Source: Streptomyces sp. HNM0575
Lineage (GTDB): Bacteria > Actinomycetota > Actinomycetes > Streptomycetales > Streptomycetaceae
DNA: 64,000 nucleotides
Direction of reading: 5' to 3'
Assembly (NCBI RefSeq): GCF_012726265.1
Contig: NZ_JAASAG010000002.1
Location: forward strand, 434,001-498,000
Both the position numbers and the translations under genes were made by a program. The notes under the pieces are model-generated. The model had not been told where the DNA came from. It made no database searches and worked only from the letters and a program-made list of their open reading frames with translations. Position 1 is the first letter of the stretch, and the number at the start of each line of letters is the position of its first letter. Positions 44,684 to 53,281 of the stretch are shown here, piece after piece.

Positions 44684-46408
44684 GTGGACACGACGACGGC
44701 GACTGGACAGGGGACGGAGCCGGAAGGCCGACCGGAGACGGGCACCGGGACGGGTGCGGAGACGAATACGGAGACGGGCGCCGGGACGGGTGCGGGGACG
44801 GGTCCAGACGCGGCGCACGACCGCCAGGAGCGCTTCGACCGGATCCGCGGCCGGGCCGGACTGCTCCTCGGCCCCCTCGCGTTCGCCGTGGTGCTGCTGG
44901 CCGGGGGCGAACTCCCGCCCGCGCAGCGGTCGCTGGCCGCGATCTTCGCGCTGGTGATGATCTGGTGGATCTCGGAGGCCGTACCGCTCGCGGTCACGGC
45001 TCTGCTCGCCGTTTCGCTGTGCGTGCTGCTGGGCGTGGGCGACGAGGACACCGTCTTCGGCGCCTTCGGCAACGACACGATCTTCACGTTCCTCGGCGGT
45101 TTCGTGATCGCCCGCGCGATGACCGTGCACGGCCTGGACCGGCGGATCGCCCTGCGCATGCTGGCGGTGCCCGGCGTGGTCCGCTCCCCCGCGCGCACCA
45201 TCGTCGTCTTCGGCGGTCTGGCCGCCGCGATATCCGCGTTCATCTCCAACACGGCGACCGTGGCGATGCTCTTCCCGATCGCGCTCGGCGTCATCGGCGC
45301 CGTCAGCTCGATCAGCACGTCCCGGGGCGGCGGAACGGAGGCGGCCTCCGGCACGGAGGGTACGTCCGGCACGGACGAGGGGAAGGAGGGGAAGCGCGCC
45401 TCCGTCACGGACCTGCGCCGCTCGCGCATCAGCGTCGCGCTGCTGCTGGCCGTCGCCTACGGGGCGAGCATCGGCGGGCTGTTCACACCGGTCGGCGCAC
45501 CGCACCAGCTCATCGGACGCCAGCTCGTCGAGAAGCAGACCGGCGAGACCGTCGGGTTCCTCGACTGGGTGCTGCTCTTCGCGCCGATCGTGCTCGTCAT
45601 GTTCGTACTGCTGTGCCTGGTCCTGCTGTTGCTGAACCGGCCGGAGACCAGCCGGCTGGAGGGAGCCGAGGAGTACGTCGCCGCCGAACGGTCGCGGCTC
45701 GGCCCCTTCAGCCCCGGCGAGCGCAACACCTGTGTCGCCTTCGCGGCGGCGGTGCTGCTGTGGACCGGGCCCGGCATCCTCCAGGCGGTGCTCGGCGAGC
45801 ATCACGCACTCGTCGAGTGGGTGGTGGCACACGTCACCGAAGGCGTGGCGGCGATCCTGGCGGCCACGCTCCTCTTCGTGCTTCCGCTCCCGCGTCCGGC
45901 AGGCGTCCCGTCGGGCGCCCGGCGCAAGGCGACCCTGGAGTGGGCCGACGCCGCGCGGATCGACTGGGGCACGATCCTGCTCTTCGGCGCGGGCATCGTG
46001 CTGGGGACGCTGAGCTCGGACACGGGGCTCGCGGAGACGCTCGGCGACGGGCTCTCCGAACTCATCGGCGTCTCCTCGCTGACGAGCGTGACGATCCTCG
46101 CCGCGGTCACCGCGCTGGTGATCTCCGAGACGACGAGCAACACCGCGAGCGTCGGCATAGTGCTGCCGATCGTGCTGCCGATGGCGCAGGCGCTCCACGT
46201 GGATCCGCTCATCCCGGGCCTGGTCGCCACGGCCGCTTCCGGCTACGGGTTCATGCTCCCGGTCTCCACTCCGCCCAACGCGATCGTCTACGGCTCGGGC
46301 CTCATCCCCATTACGCGGATGGTCCGTTCAGGACTGGTCTTCGACGTGATCGGCGTGACGGTCCTGGTCGCCGGGGTGCTGACACTGGCTCCGGTGGTGG
46401 GGCTCTGA
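44684..46408 (+). CDS. SLC13/DASS-type anion:sodium symporter
   Basis: 574 residues, roughly 12 TM helices. WISEAVPLAVTALLAVSLCV, AFGNDTIFTFLGGFVIARAM and the two SNT signature motifs AFISNTATVAMLFP and ISETTSNTASVGIVLPIVLP identify the DASS/CitM superfamily. It imports di- or tricarboxylates (succinate, malate, citrate class) with sodium. The N-terminal ~50 residues are TG-rich low complexity (TGTGAETNTETGAGTGAG). The GTG at 44684 with GGGAGG was chosen. With the IclR gene and the MmgE/PrpD genes it makes a carboxylic-acid utilisation locus. Confidence 0.9.
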   Translation: MDTTTATGQGTEPEGRPETGTGTGAETNTETGAGTGAGTGPDAAHDRQERFDRIRGRAGLLLGPLAFAVVLLAGGELPPAQRSLAAIFALVMIWWISEAVPLAVTALLAVSLCVLLGVGDEDTVFGAFGNDTIFTFLGGFVIARAMTVHGLDRRIALRMLAVPGVVRSPARTIVVFGGLAAAISAFISNTATVAMLFPIALGVIGAVSSISTSRGGGTEAASGTEGTSGTDEGKEGKRASVTDLRRSRISVALLLAVAYGASIGGLFTPVGAPHQLIGRQLVEKQTGETVGFLDWVLLFAPIVLVMFVLLCLVLLLLNRPETSRLEGAEEYVAAERSRLGPFSPGERNTCVAFAAAVLLWTGPGILQAVLGEHHALVEWVVAHVTEGVAAILAATLLFVLPLPRPAGVPSGARRKATLEWADAARIDWGTILLFGAGIVLGTLSSDTGLAETLGDGLSELIGVSSLTSVTILAAVTALVISETTSNTASVGIVLPIVLPMAQALHVDPLIPGLVATAASGYGFMLPVSTPPNAIVYGSGLIPITRMVRSGLVFDVIGVTVLVAGVLTLAPVVGL

Positions 46409-46424
46409 CCGGCCCGGGGCGACA

Positions 46425-46600
46425 AGCGGCAAGTGACAAGCGGCAAGCGGCAAGGGCCACCGGGCAACCGGCAAACCACAGACGGCAGATGACAGGTGAC
46501 AGATGACAGGTGACAGATGACAGGTGACAGATAGCAGACGACCGACAACAGACGACCGATGACCGACGACCGATGACCGACGACCACGGCGATACGCGGG
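46425..46600. repeat. Dense tandem-repeat spacer before the MmgE/PrpD gene
   Basis: AAGCGGCAAGTGAC-type units, then a 14 bp unit AGATGACAGGTGAC three times exactly (46487-46528), then CAGACGACCGAT/GACCGACGACCGAT units to about 46600. One of the longest repeat spacers here, lying between two co-directional genes. Confidence 0.85.
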
Positions 46601-46616
46601 AGGACGAAGCACCGCA

Positions 46617-48023
46617 GTGGAAAGCACCCGAATCACCGAGGTGATCGACGAAGCCGTCCAGCGGCCTCTGCCCGAGGACGTACTGGCGATGGCACGCCGC
46701 ACCTTGCTCAATGTCACGGGCACCGCGATCGGCGCCGCGCGGCACCCTGCCGTGGACGCGATCACGGCCGGTTCGACCGGGAGCGCACGCGTCCCGGGCC
46801 GGGGCGGGAGGGTCGCACCCGTCGACGCCGCCCTCGCCACCGGGACGGCCGCCCATCTCGACGACTTCGACGACACCCATCTCGCGACCGTCATCCATCC
46901 GGGAGCCGCCTGCCTCGGCGCGCTGGCCGCGCTCGAACCGGAGGCGGGCGCCGCGTCCGCCACCGAGGTGCTGACCGCCTACGCGTGGGGATGTGAGCTC
47001 CAACTCCGCCTGGGCATGGCCGTTTCGCCCTCGCACTACGACCTGGGCTGGCACATCACCGGCACCTGCGGGGCGTTCGGTGCCGCCGCGACCTCCGCGC
47101 TGCTGCTCGGACTGCGCGGGCATCGGCTGGCGACGGCGCTGTCGTGGGGGATCTGCCGGGGACTGGGCACGCGGGAGGGCTTCGGCACCATGACGAAGCC
47201 GTTCCACGCGGGCAAGGCCGCGGCCAACGGCGTACTCGCGGCACGGCTGGCCGCCGCGGACGCACCGGCACCGCCGGTCGGTACGGCGCTCGACGGTTTC
47301 GTACGGCGGCTCACGAGGGAGTTCGACGAGGAGGCGTTCCTCGGAGGGCTCAACGGGCCGGGCGGGCCCGGGAGTTCGGGCACTTGCGAGGCCACCGGGA
47401 GCGGGAACGGCACCGGCACCGGCACCGGCACCGGCTGCCGGTTCGAGCTGCGGCGCAACACCTTCAAGCCCTATCCCTGCGGGATCGTCACGCACCCGGC
47501 CATCGAGGCCGCCGAACACCTCGCCGCGTCCGTACGGGACGCGGGCGGCCCCGACGCGGTGACCGACGTCGCGTTGCACTGCCACCCGCTGGTGCCCGAA
47601 CTGACCGGCAACGCCGACCCGTTCGACGGACTTCAGGCCCGGTTCTCCACGGTGCACGGCGTCGCGGCCGGGCTGCTGCTGGGCGTCGTGGACCTCGGGG
47701 CGTACGAGGACGGCTTCGTACGCTCCGAGGCGATGAAGCAGCTCCGCGCCAAGGTGCGTCTGCTCGCCTCGCCGGAACGCGACCGTGCCGAGGCCGGGAT
47801 CCAGGTCACCACCTCCGGCAGCGAGACGCTGCGGCACCACGTGCCCGCGGCACGGGGCAGCGAGCAGCAGCCGATGACGGACGCGGACCTGCGCACGAAG
47901 GTCTCCCGGCTCGTCGAACCGGTGCTGCCCGGCCGGACCGGCGCCGTGACCGAGGCCGTCGCGGCCGACGGACCCGGCTACCTGACCACCCTCATGACCG
48001 CCTGCGCCGAGGAGGAGAACTGA
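46617..48023 (+). CDS. MmgE/PrpD family protein
   Basis: 468 residues. Family sequence MARRTLLNVTGTAIGAARHP, VDAALATGTAAHLDDFDDTH, THLATVIHPGAACLGALAAL, TREGFGTMTKPFHAGKAAAN and FKPYPCGIVTHPAIEAAEHL. Members are 2-methylcitrate dehydratase, cis-aconitate decarboxylase and similar carbon-oxygen lyases; the exact substrate is unknown. A Gly/Thr/Asn insert (GSGNGTGTGTGTG) sits between the helical and lid domains, around residue 260. It starts at a GTG at 46617 (GGAGG 13 bases before). It overlaps the next gene by one base (TGATG). Confidence 0.88.
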   Translation: MESTRITEVIDEAVQRPLPEDVLAMARRTLLNVTGTAIGAARHPAVDAITAGSTGSARVPGRGGRVAPVDAALATGTAAHLDDFDDTHLATVIHPGAACLGALAALEPEAGAASATEVLTAYAWGCELQLRLGMAVSPSHYDLGWHITGTCGAFGAAATSALLLGLRGHRLATALSWGICRGLGTREGFGTMTKPFHAGKAAANGVLAARLAAADAPAPPVGTALDGFVRRLTREFDEEAFLGGLNGPGGPGSSGTCEATGSGNGTGTGTGTGCRFELRRNTFKPYPCGIVTHPAIEAAEHLAASVRDAGGPDAVTDVALHCHPLVPELTGNADPFDGLQARFSTVHGVAAGLLLGVVDLGAYEDGFVRSEAMKQLRAKVRLLASPERDRAEAGIQVTTSGSETLRHHVPAARGSEQQPMTDADLRTKVSRLVEPVLPGRTGAVTEAVAADGPGYLTTLMTACAEEEN

Positions 48024-48748
48024 TGGCGGACGTCAGCGCCTCGCTTGTCCGATTCGCCGTGACGACGGGACAGCCGGTGCCGGACGGACTGCGCTCCGCG
48101 GTCCACGGACTGCACGCGCCTCCGCCCGGCACCGCGTCCGGGACCACCGACACCCCTTCCCCTGCCGCCACTTCGGCTCCGGCGGACGGCACCGGCCTGG
48201 AGAAGTGCCTGGCCGCGCTGCGCTCGGCGTACCCGCCGGAGGACGCCCGTACGTACGTGCTCGAAGCGGCGGCGGCACTCACGCACTCCGGCGTCCACCC
48301 GCTGGTGGCGGCGACTGCGGCCGTGGCCGCGAACCGCAACGCGGCGCGTGCCGCGGAGGCGACGGTGCTCGGCTGCGAGGTCGCGTGCAGGCTGGCGGCC
48401 TCACTCGGTGTACGCCCGGACGCGCTGGCCGTCGTCGGCGCCGCGCTGGCCGGATCGACCGCCCCCACGAGCGGGCTGCACGCACTCGGGCTCGCCGCCA
48501 CGCAGTCCACGACGGTCAGCGCGGGCGACGACGAGCGGGACGAGGTCACGGCGCTGCGCGCGGCCCTGGCCGCGGCGGACGGACTGGAGGCCGCCCTCCT
48601 CGGCGAACGGGGCCTCACCGCCCCACCACACCCACTCGAAGGACGACGCGGCCTACTGGCCCTGCTCTCACCCGAGGCCGAACCACGGGCCCTGACCGAC
48701 AACTTGGGCACGCGCTGGCTCGCGGAAGACGTCCTGCGGACGACCTGA
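48023..48748 (+). CDS. Short MmgE/PrpD-like protein
   Basis: 241 residues. Helical pattern resembles the helical half of MmgE/PrpD: LTHSGVHPLVAATAAVAANR, ATVLGCEVACRLAASLGVRP, AVVGAALAGSTAPTSGLHAL, LAATQSTTVSAGDDE. The lid domain is missing and the active-site HDDxxD-type segment is not seen, so it is probably a partner subunit of the full-length protein encoded just before. ATG at 48023 with GAGGAGGAG; coupled by TGATG. Could be a separate lineage with a different name; moderate certainty. Confidence 0.65.
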   Translation: MADVSASLVRFAVTTGQPVPDGLRSAVHGLHAPPPGTASGTTDTPSPAATSAPADGTGLEKCLAALRSAYPPEDARTYVLEAAAALTHSGVHPLVAATAAVAANRNAARAAEATVLGCEVACRLAASLGVRPDALAVVGAALAGSTAPTSGLHALGLAATQSTTVSAGDDERDEVTALRAALAAADGLEAALLGERGLTAPPHPLEGRRGLLALLSPEAEPRALTDNLGTRWLAEDVLRTT

Positions 48749-48908
48749 CACGCCCCGACGCCCCGGGCGAGGCCCGGTTACCGGCCCGGCGACCCGGCCG
48801 GGCGGGGCGGAGCCCGACGCCGCCCGACCGAGACCGTCGACGGGCGGACCCGCCCCGCGCTCACCTCCCGCGGGCCCGCGGGCCCGCGGCGTCCGCCGCC
48901 GAACGCCC

Positions 48909-48923
48909 CCTGCCCTGGGCAGA
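48909..48923. promoter_or_regulatory. PopR-type box upstream of clpP3
   Basis: CCTGCC-CTG-GGCAGA differs by one base from the palindrome TCTGCC-N3-GGCAGA that, from memory, PopR binds at clpP3-clpP4 in S. lividans. It lies about 100 bp before the clpP3 ATG. A PopR-like gene lies just past clpP4. Confidence 0.75.
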
Positions 48924-49022
48924 TCTGCTGCGGGCCGAGAATCCGGTCGCGGGCGTCCCCGCGGGCCAAGAGTGAAGTGAGCGCGGCGACTTCCGCCGCG
49001 CCGCGTCACGGCAGGAGGTCCC

Positions 49023-49778
49023 ATGTCCCCACTCGTAGCCCCGCAGGAACAGCCCTCGGCACGCAGTTCGCCGCATGCGTCGCCACGCATGGCGTCCGCA
49101 CCCACGTCACCACTCGCGCACTCGCACGCGTCCCCGCTCGCGCACTCGCACACCCCCTCGCCGCCGCGCGCCGAGGAGGGCGACACCCCTCCGTCGCGCT
49201 TCGACGACCATCTCGCCGCCCAGCTCCTCAACCAGCGCATCGTCTTCCTCGGCAGCCAGGTCGACGACGTCTCCGCGAACCGCGTCTGCGCGCAGTTGCT
49301 GCTGCTCTCCGCCGAGGACCCGCGTACGGACATCAGCCTGTACGTCAACAGCCCCGGCGGCTCGGTCACTTCGGGACTGGCGATCTACGACACGCTGCGG
49401 CTGATCCCCAACGACGTGTCCACGCTCGCCATGGGATTCGCCGCCAGCATGGGCCAGTTCCTGGTCACCGTGGGGGCGGCGGGCAAGCGCTTCGCGCTGC
49501 CCAACTCGCGGATCATGATGCATCAGCCCTCGGCCGGCATCGGCGGTCCCGCCGCCGACATCGCCATCCAGGCCGAGAACCTCGAATACATGAAGCGGTC
49601 CATCGAGCGGATCACCGCCGAGCACACCGGCCAGAGCGAGGAGACGATCTCGCGGGACGGCGACCGCGACCGCTGGTTCACGGCCGAACAGGCCCTGGAG
49701 TACGGAATCGTCGACCGGGTCGTGCAGTCGCTGGACGACGTGCGCCCCGCGGCCTCGAAGCGGAAGGTGGGTCTCTGA
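49023..49778 (+). CDS. clpP3: ATP-dependent Clp protease proteolytic subunit ClpP3
   Basis: 251 residues. Catalytic triad present: Ser in [12 protein letters not shown], His in [13 protein letters not shown], Asp in [18 protein letters not shown]. The first ~55 residues are a Ser/Pro/His-rich leader containing a 24 bp tandem repeat ([17 protein letters not shown]), longer than a usual ClpP propeptide and probably removed. ATG at 49023 with GGAGG. It is the first gene of a two-gene operon, with one base between its stop and the clpP4 start. Known for the family: forms heteromeric barrels used with Clp ATPases, induced when ClpP1P2 fail. Confidence 0.94.
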   Translation: MSPLVAPQEQPSARSSPHASPRMASAPTSPLAHSHASPLAHSHTPSPPRAEEGDTPPSRFDDHLAAQLLNQRIVFLGSQVDDVSANRVCAQLLLLSAEDPRTDISLYVNSPGGSVTSGLAIYDTLRLIPNDVSTLAMGFAASMGQFLVTVGAAGKRFALPNSRIMMHQPSAGIGGPAADIAIQAENLEYMKRSIERITAEHTGQSEETISRDGDRDRWFTAEQALEYGIVDRVVQSLDDVRPAASKRKVGL

Positions 49779-49779
49779 G

Positions 49780-50391
49780 ATGAGCCAGTACACGATCCCG
49801 ACGGTCGTGGAGCGCACCCCGCACGGGGAACGCGCATACGACATCTACAGCCGACTCCTCTCCGACCGCGTGATCTTCCTCGGGACCGAGATCGACGACG
49901 GCGTGGCCAACGTCGTCATCGCCCAGCTGCTCCACCTGGAGTCCTCGGCACCCGAGCGCGAGATCGCGATCTACATCAACTCCCCCGGCGGCTCCTACAC
50001 TTCGCTGACCGCGATCTACGACACGATGACCTTCGTCGGCGCTCCGATCTCGACGTTCTGCGTCGGCCAGGCGGCGTCGACGGCCGCGGTGCTGCTGGCC
50101 GGCGGGGACTCGGGACGACGCTTCGTACTGGGCCACTCCCGGGTGCTGCTGGGGCAGCCGGCGAGCGGCGGCAGCCGGGGCACGGTCTCCGATCTGGCCG
50201 TCGAGGCCAAGGAGATGGCACGCATCCGCTCCGAGGTGGAGGAGATCCTCTCCCGGCACACGCACCACGACGTCGCGACGCTGCGCGCCGACATGGACCG
50301 CGACAAGATCTTCACCGCGCACGAGGCGGTGGAGTACGGGCTGGCCGACGAAGTGCTCAGCAGGCGGCAGCTCGCGGGCGTCGCGGCCTGA
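49780..50391 (+). CDS. clpP4: ClpP4 with the catalytic His replaced by Gly
   Basis: 203 residues, collinear with ClpP. The Ser nucleophile is kept in [16 protein letters not shown]. At the catalytic His position, the family MIHQP motif is [10 protein letters not shown]: His is Gly (codon GGG at 50151-50153). The handle region [19 protein letters not shown] and [19 protein letters not shown] are present. Without the general base this subunit is expected to be inactive or weak, leaving ClpP3 to supply catalysis in a mixed barrel. It begins one base after the clpP3 stop and ends in Ala-Ala. Confidence 0.9.
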   Translation: MSQYTIPTVVERTPHGERAYDIYSRLLSDRVIFLGTEIDDGVANVVIAQLLHLESSAPEREIAIYINSPGGSYTSLTAIYDTMTFVGAPISTFCVGQAASTAAVLLAGGDSGRRFVLGHSRVLLGQPASGGSRGTVSDLAVEAKEMARIRSEVEEILSRHTHHDVATLRADMDRDKIFTAHEAVEYGLADEVLSRRQLAGVAA

Positions 50392-50576
50392 GCGACACCC
50401 GCGTCACGTGCGTGCGGCGGCGCGCGAACGCCCCGCCGCCGCACGCCCGATGAGACCCACCACCGCTCACACGGCGGGGACCCGACCCTGCTCACGCAGC
50501 GCACCAACCACCGCCGATGCGTGACCGATTGCCGCTCACGCAGCGGACCGACTACCACCAATGGACCGACTGCCGC

Positions 50577-51128
50577 TCACGCGGCGAGACGCACGTCGCC
50601 TTGCCTCGGGGCGGCCCCACGGCGCAGCGACGGCCGGGCACCGGCGGACGATTGCGCACCGTTCCCCGGCGTACCGCTCCGCCGGAACGCCGTCCGCACG
50701 GGCTGCGCCGTCCTTACCGGCGGGGCCAACTCGCTCTGCACACGCGTCAGTACGTCGCCCAGCCCCAGGCCCAGTGCGTGCGCGGCGGCGGCGAGGACCT
50801 CGGACGAGGCCTCCTTACGGCCGCGCTCCACCTCGGAGAGATAGGGCATCGAGATACGGGCCGCTTCCGCGACGTCCTTGAGCGTGCGCTGCTGGGCCAC
50901 GCGTTCACGGCGCAGCACCCCGCCGACGAGGTGCCGCCACAACGGCTCCCTGGCCTCCCGCTCGTCCGCACCCCCGCCGGGGCCACGGGCCTGCGAGGCA
51001 CCGGGCCGCAACGCGATGACACGGCCCTCGCGGGCGCCGCGGGCCCCGCGCACCGCCGCGGCCTCACTCGCTTCACCGGCCTCGCGGGCCTCGGACTCCG
51101 TGTGTTCGTCCTCGTGGCTGCTCACCAC
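50577..51128 (-). CDS. popR: PopR-type XRE regulator of clpP3-clpP4
   Basis: 183 residues. An N-terminal disordered region is followed by an XRE HTH, LRRERVAQQRTLKDVAEAAR then ISMPYLSEVERGRKEASSEV, as in PopR and ClgR. The protein ends VRLAA; published work on S. lividans PopR (from memory) found that two C-terminal Ala are needed for its degradation by ClpP1P2. Together with the PopR box before clpP3 this supports PopR rather than ClgR. Starts at one of two adjacent GTGs (51128 or 51125); TAATCT lies just upstream, so the message may be leaderless. Convergent with clpP4. Confidence 0.8.
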   Translation of the reverse strand: MVSSHEDEHTESEAREAGEASEAAAVRGARGAREGRVIALRPGASQARGPGGGADEREAREPLWRHLVGGVLRRERVAQQRTLKDVAEAARISMPYLSEVERGRKEASSEVLAAAAHALGLGLGDVLTRVQSELAPPVRTAQPVRTAFRRSGTPGNGAQSSAGARPSLRRGAAPRQGDVRLAA

Positions 51129-51290
51129 TTCAGATTAGAAGCGGCCCGCCGTACGGAAAGGGGGCCCGGAGCCGTTCCGCCACCGGCGTAACCGGACGCG
51201 GCACCAGCGCACCGGCAGCACCCCGCGGCGAGGCCACGGCCGGGAGTCTTACCGCCGTCGCCCGGGTACCCGCACGTCAACGCAGTCCGG

Positions 51291-51340
51291 CGCACGTCAG
51301 CGCACATCAGCACGTGTCAGCGCACGTCAGCGCACATCAG
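51291..51340. repeat. 10 bp tandem repeat, five copies
   Basis: CGCACGTCAG, CGCACATCAG, CACGTGTCAG, CGCACGTCAG, CGCACATCAG in exact 10 bp register, ahead of the iron-permease-like gene. The 10 bp period equals one DNA turn, so any bound protein would sit on one face. Confidence 0.85.
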
Positions 51341-51370
51341 GCTGCCGCACCGACCACGGAACGGACGAAG

Positions 51371-51739
51371 ATGACGCTTAAGCACCCGGCCGAGCGAGGC
51401 GGCGACGAACGAGGCCGCTTCGAGCGTCTCGCCGAGACGGCTTCCAACATCACCGGTTCACCGGCCTTCTACGGCTTCTGCGTGCTCCTCATCGCCGCGT
51501 TCGTGGCCGTGCACCTGGCGGGCGTCCCGGTGGCCTGGATGATCTTCGTCGGCGACATGATGGCCGCCGTGAGTCTGCTGCTGCTGGCCCTGCTGAAGAA
51601 CACCGAACGGCGCGCGGAGCACGCGCTCCAGCGGAAGCTGGACGCGATCGCGGCGGTGCTGCTGGAGCAGAGCGAGGGGGGTTCGCACAGGGCACAGGAG
51701 AATCTGCGCAAGGCGATCCGCATGGACGAGGACGTGTGA
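51371..51739 (+). CDS. Low-affinity iron permease family protein
   Basis: 122 residues, two TM segments: GSPAFYGFCVLLIAAFVAVH and VAWMIFVGDMMAAVSLLLLA. The run LLKNTERRAEHALQRKLDAI that follows is the family signature. The name comes from the yeast Fet4 relation; bacterial members this short are of uncertain transport role. ATG at 51371 preceded by GGAACGG. It lies alone, after a 10 bp-period repeat and before a repeat that starts at its stop. Confidence 0.83.
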   Translation: MTLKHPAERGGDERGRFERLAETASNITGSPAFYGFCVLLIAAFVAVHLAGVPVAWMIFVGDMMAAVSLLLLALLKNTERRAEHALQRKLDAIAAVLLEQSEGGSHRAQENLRKAIRMDEDV

Positions 51740-51747
51740 AGGGCGCT

Positions 51748-51799
51748 TCGCCGCTACTCCCATGAAGTACCGGTCGCCGCTACGCCCATGAGGTACCGG
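51748..51799. repeat. 26 bp tandem duplication after a stop codon
   Basis: TCGCCGCTACTCCCATGAAG and six more bases, followed by a copy with two substitutions. The remainder of the 483 bp spacer 51740-52222 contains only further repeats (GCGACCAAGC units at 51865-51905, and a GCATGGCCCTTGGCGC pair near 52140-52195) and no gene I can support. Confidence 0.8.
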
Positions 51800-52222
51800 G
51801 GCGACGCAAGTGAGTCGGGACCGGTCCCGCACGGGCGGCCGGTCAGGGACCGGGGCCAAGCGGCCACGCGACCAAGCAGCCTTGCGACCAAGCGACCAAG
51901 CGGCCGACGGCACCGGTGGCTCCGGTGCCGTCCGCCGTGGAACGGACTGCGCGGCCTCGCGCACCTGGATCAGGACGTGGATCAGGACGCCGACAGGACG
52001 GCCGCTCGCCTCGTTCCGTACGGGGAGCCGGACTTGCTCCCCACACCCCTCGAATCACCGGCGCGGCCCGTCCCCTGCCGCGCGTGCCCCGGAGGGCGGG
52101 GGCTCCGCCGGCGGCGAGGCCCCCTCCGGGCCATGTCCCCCATGGCACATGGCCCTTGGCGCATGCCCCCATGGCGCATGGCCCTTGGCGCCGGCCCCGT
52201 GCGGAGCCGTTTCGCCCGAACG

Positions 52223-52771
52223 TCAGCTGTTGGCCGCCGTGTTGATCATCTCGCGGGCCTTGGCCTCGCTCTCGTCGTAGCGGTCGGGGAAGGCCGAGCG
52301 CTGAACGCTCTGGGCGAGCTGCCCGGCGGTCATGCCCGGGTCTCCCTGGTCGTTCGGGATGGCCTGGTCGAGGAAGGCGTTGGTCGCGTAGACCGGGTCC
52401 ATGACCTGCTCGGGCGTGCCCCAGCCCTGGCTCGGCCGCTGCTGGAAGACGCCGAGGGAGTCGCTGTCGCCACAGTTGAGGTTGTTCATGTGGGACTCGA
52501 CCCAGCCGGTCTCGAAGGCGGCCAGCATCACCTTGTCGTTGACACCGCGCTGGGTCGCGACGTCGTGCACGGTGTTGATGATCGCCGCGTCGAAGTCCGG
52601 CGGGACGGCGCACTTCTCGTCGAGGATCTCGGCGTTGGCCCGGTGGTGCTTGCCCTCGGTCTCACCGGCGCTGGCCTGCACGGCCAGTCCGCCGGCGACC
52701 AGCACGCCGACGGCCAGGGCCGAGGCGCCGCGGATGACCGCCTTGCGTCTGATCTTCGTCTTGAACGTCAT
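52223..52771 (-). CDS. Secreted lysozyme-like (transglycosylase-fold) protein
   Basis: 182 residues. Signal peptide: RRKAVIRGASALAVGVLVAG with cleavage near ASA-GET. The mature part contains VMLAAFETGWVESHMNNLNC, then SLGVFQQRPSQGWGTPEQVM and YATNAFLDQA. The Glu of FETGWVESH and SLGVFQQRP match the catalytic and core elements of SLT/lysozyme-like folds in Streptomyces secreted proteins. Two Cys (EKCAVPP, NLNCGDS) may form a disulphide. Expected role: peptidoglycan remodelling. ATG at 52771 with GGAAGGAAAG. A structured leader lies upstream. Confidence 0.82.
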   Translation of the reverse strand: MTFKTKIRRKAVIRGASALAVGVLVAGGLAVQASAGETEGKHHRANAEILDEKCAVPPDFDAAIINTVHDVATQRGVNDKVMLAAFETGWVESHMNNLNCGDSDSLGVFQQRPSQGWGTPEQVMDPVYATNAFLDQAIPNDQGDPGMTAGQLAQSVQRSAFPDRYDESEAKAREMINTAANS

Positions 52772-52784
52772 TGGGTCTTTCCTT

Positions 52785-52915
52785 CCAGGTGGGGACAGGA
52801 ACGCGCGTAGATACGCATCCCTGCTGGCGCGGAACCCAGTAACCCCTCGCCACTCCCCCGGCCTTCCGGTGACCTGCGGAAGTGCGAGCAATCGATTTCG
52901 TTGCGGGACCGTACA
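52785..52915 (-). promoter_or_regulatory. Possible degenerate c-di-AMP (ydaO-type) riboswitch
   Basis: The leader contains GGCCGGGGGAGTGGCGAGGG, then GTTACTGGG and CAGGGATGCG...TTCCTG, reminiscent of the GGGGGA, GGGGUGAA and AGGGA landmarks of ydaO RNAs, which in Streptomyces precede cell-wall hydrolase genes. The conserved 3' pseudoknot strand is not visible, so this is tentative. Confidence 0.28.
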
Positions 52916-53150
52916 AGCCTGACCGAGACACGTCAACGAACGATGGTTTCCACACTTCAGGCACAAGGAACAGATCCGAAAATGGCCGCTAGAAGCGGAA
53001 AATGACCCGCCAATCGGCCACTGTCCCGGCGCGGAATTCGCAGGTCACTCGCGACGATCTTCACGAAATCGATTTCCCACAAGCCTCCGCAGGGGCCCGC
53101 CACCTTGATCAACTACCGCCCGGGGGCGCGGCGTTCGTGACACCTGTCAT

Positions 53151-53180
53151 TTGTCTAGTTGTATCGACCATCGATATATT
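53151..53180 (+). promoter_or_regulatory. MFS promoter with a perfect operator in the spacer
   Basis: TTGTCT (53151-53156), 18 bp, TATATT (53175-53180). A perfect TATCGA-CCA-TCGATA palindrome (53162-53176) fills the spacer and overlaps the -10. It is strikingly AT-rich for this genome. The 52916-53150 sequence before it has no gene. Confidence 0.7.
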
Positions 53181-53281
53181 TCCTTGTGGCGTGCACCGAC
53201 CTGGGTACGCAACCTCGGCGCCGAGCCCCACCACCCGGGCCGCTCCGCACGGATCCGCACGACCGAAGGGACGCCCCTGAC

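Noticed and set aside
46425..46600. Repeat block considered as a CRISPR array
   Set aside because: Units are 10-14 bp, contiguous and degenerate, without spacers or cas genes.
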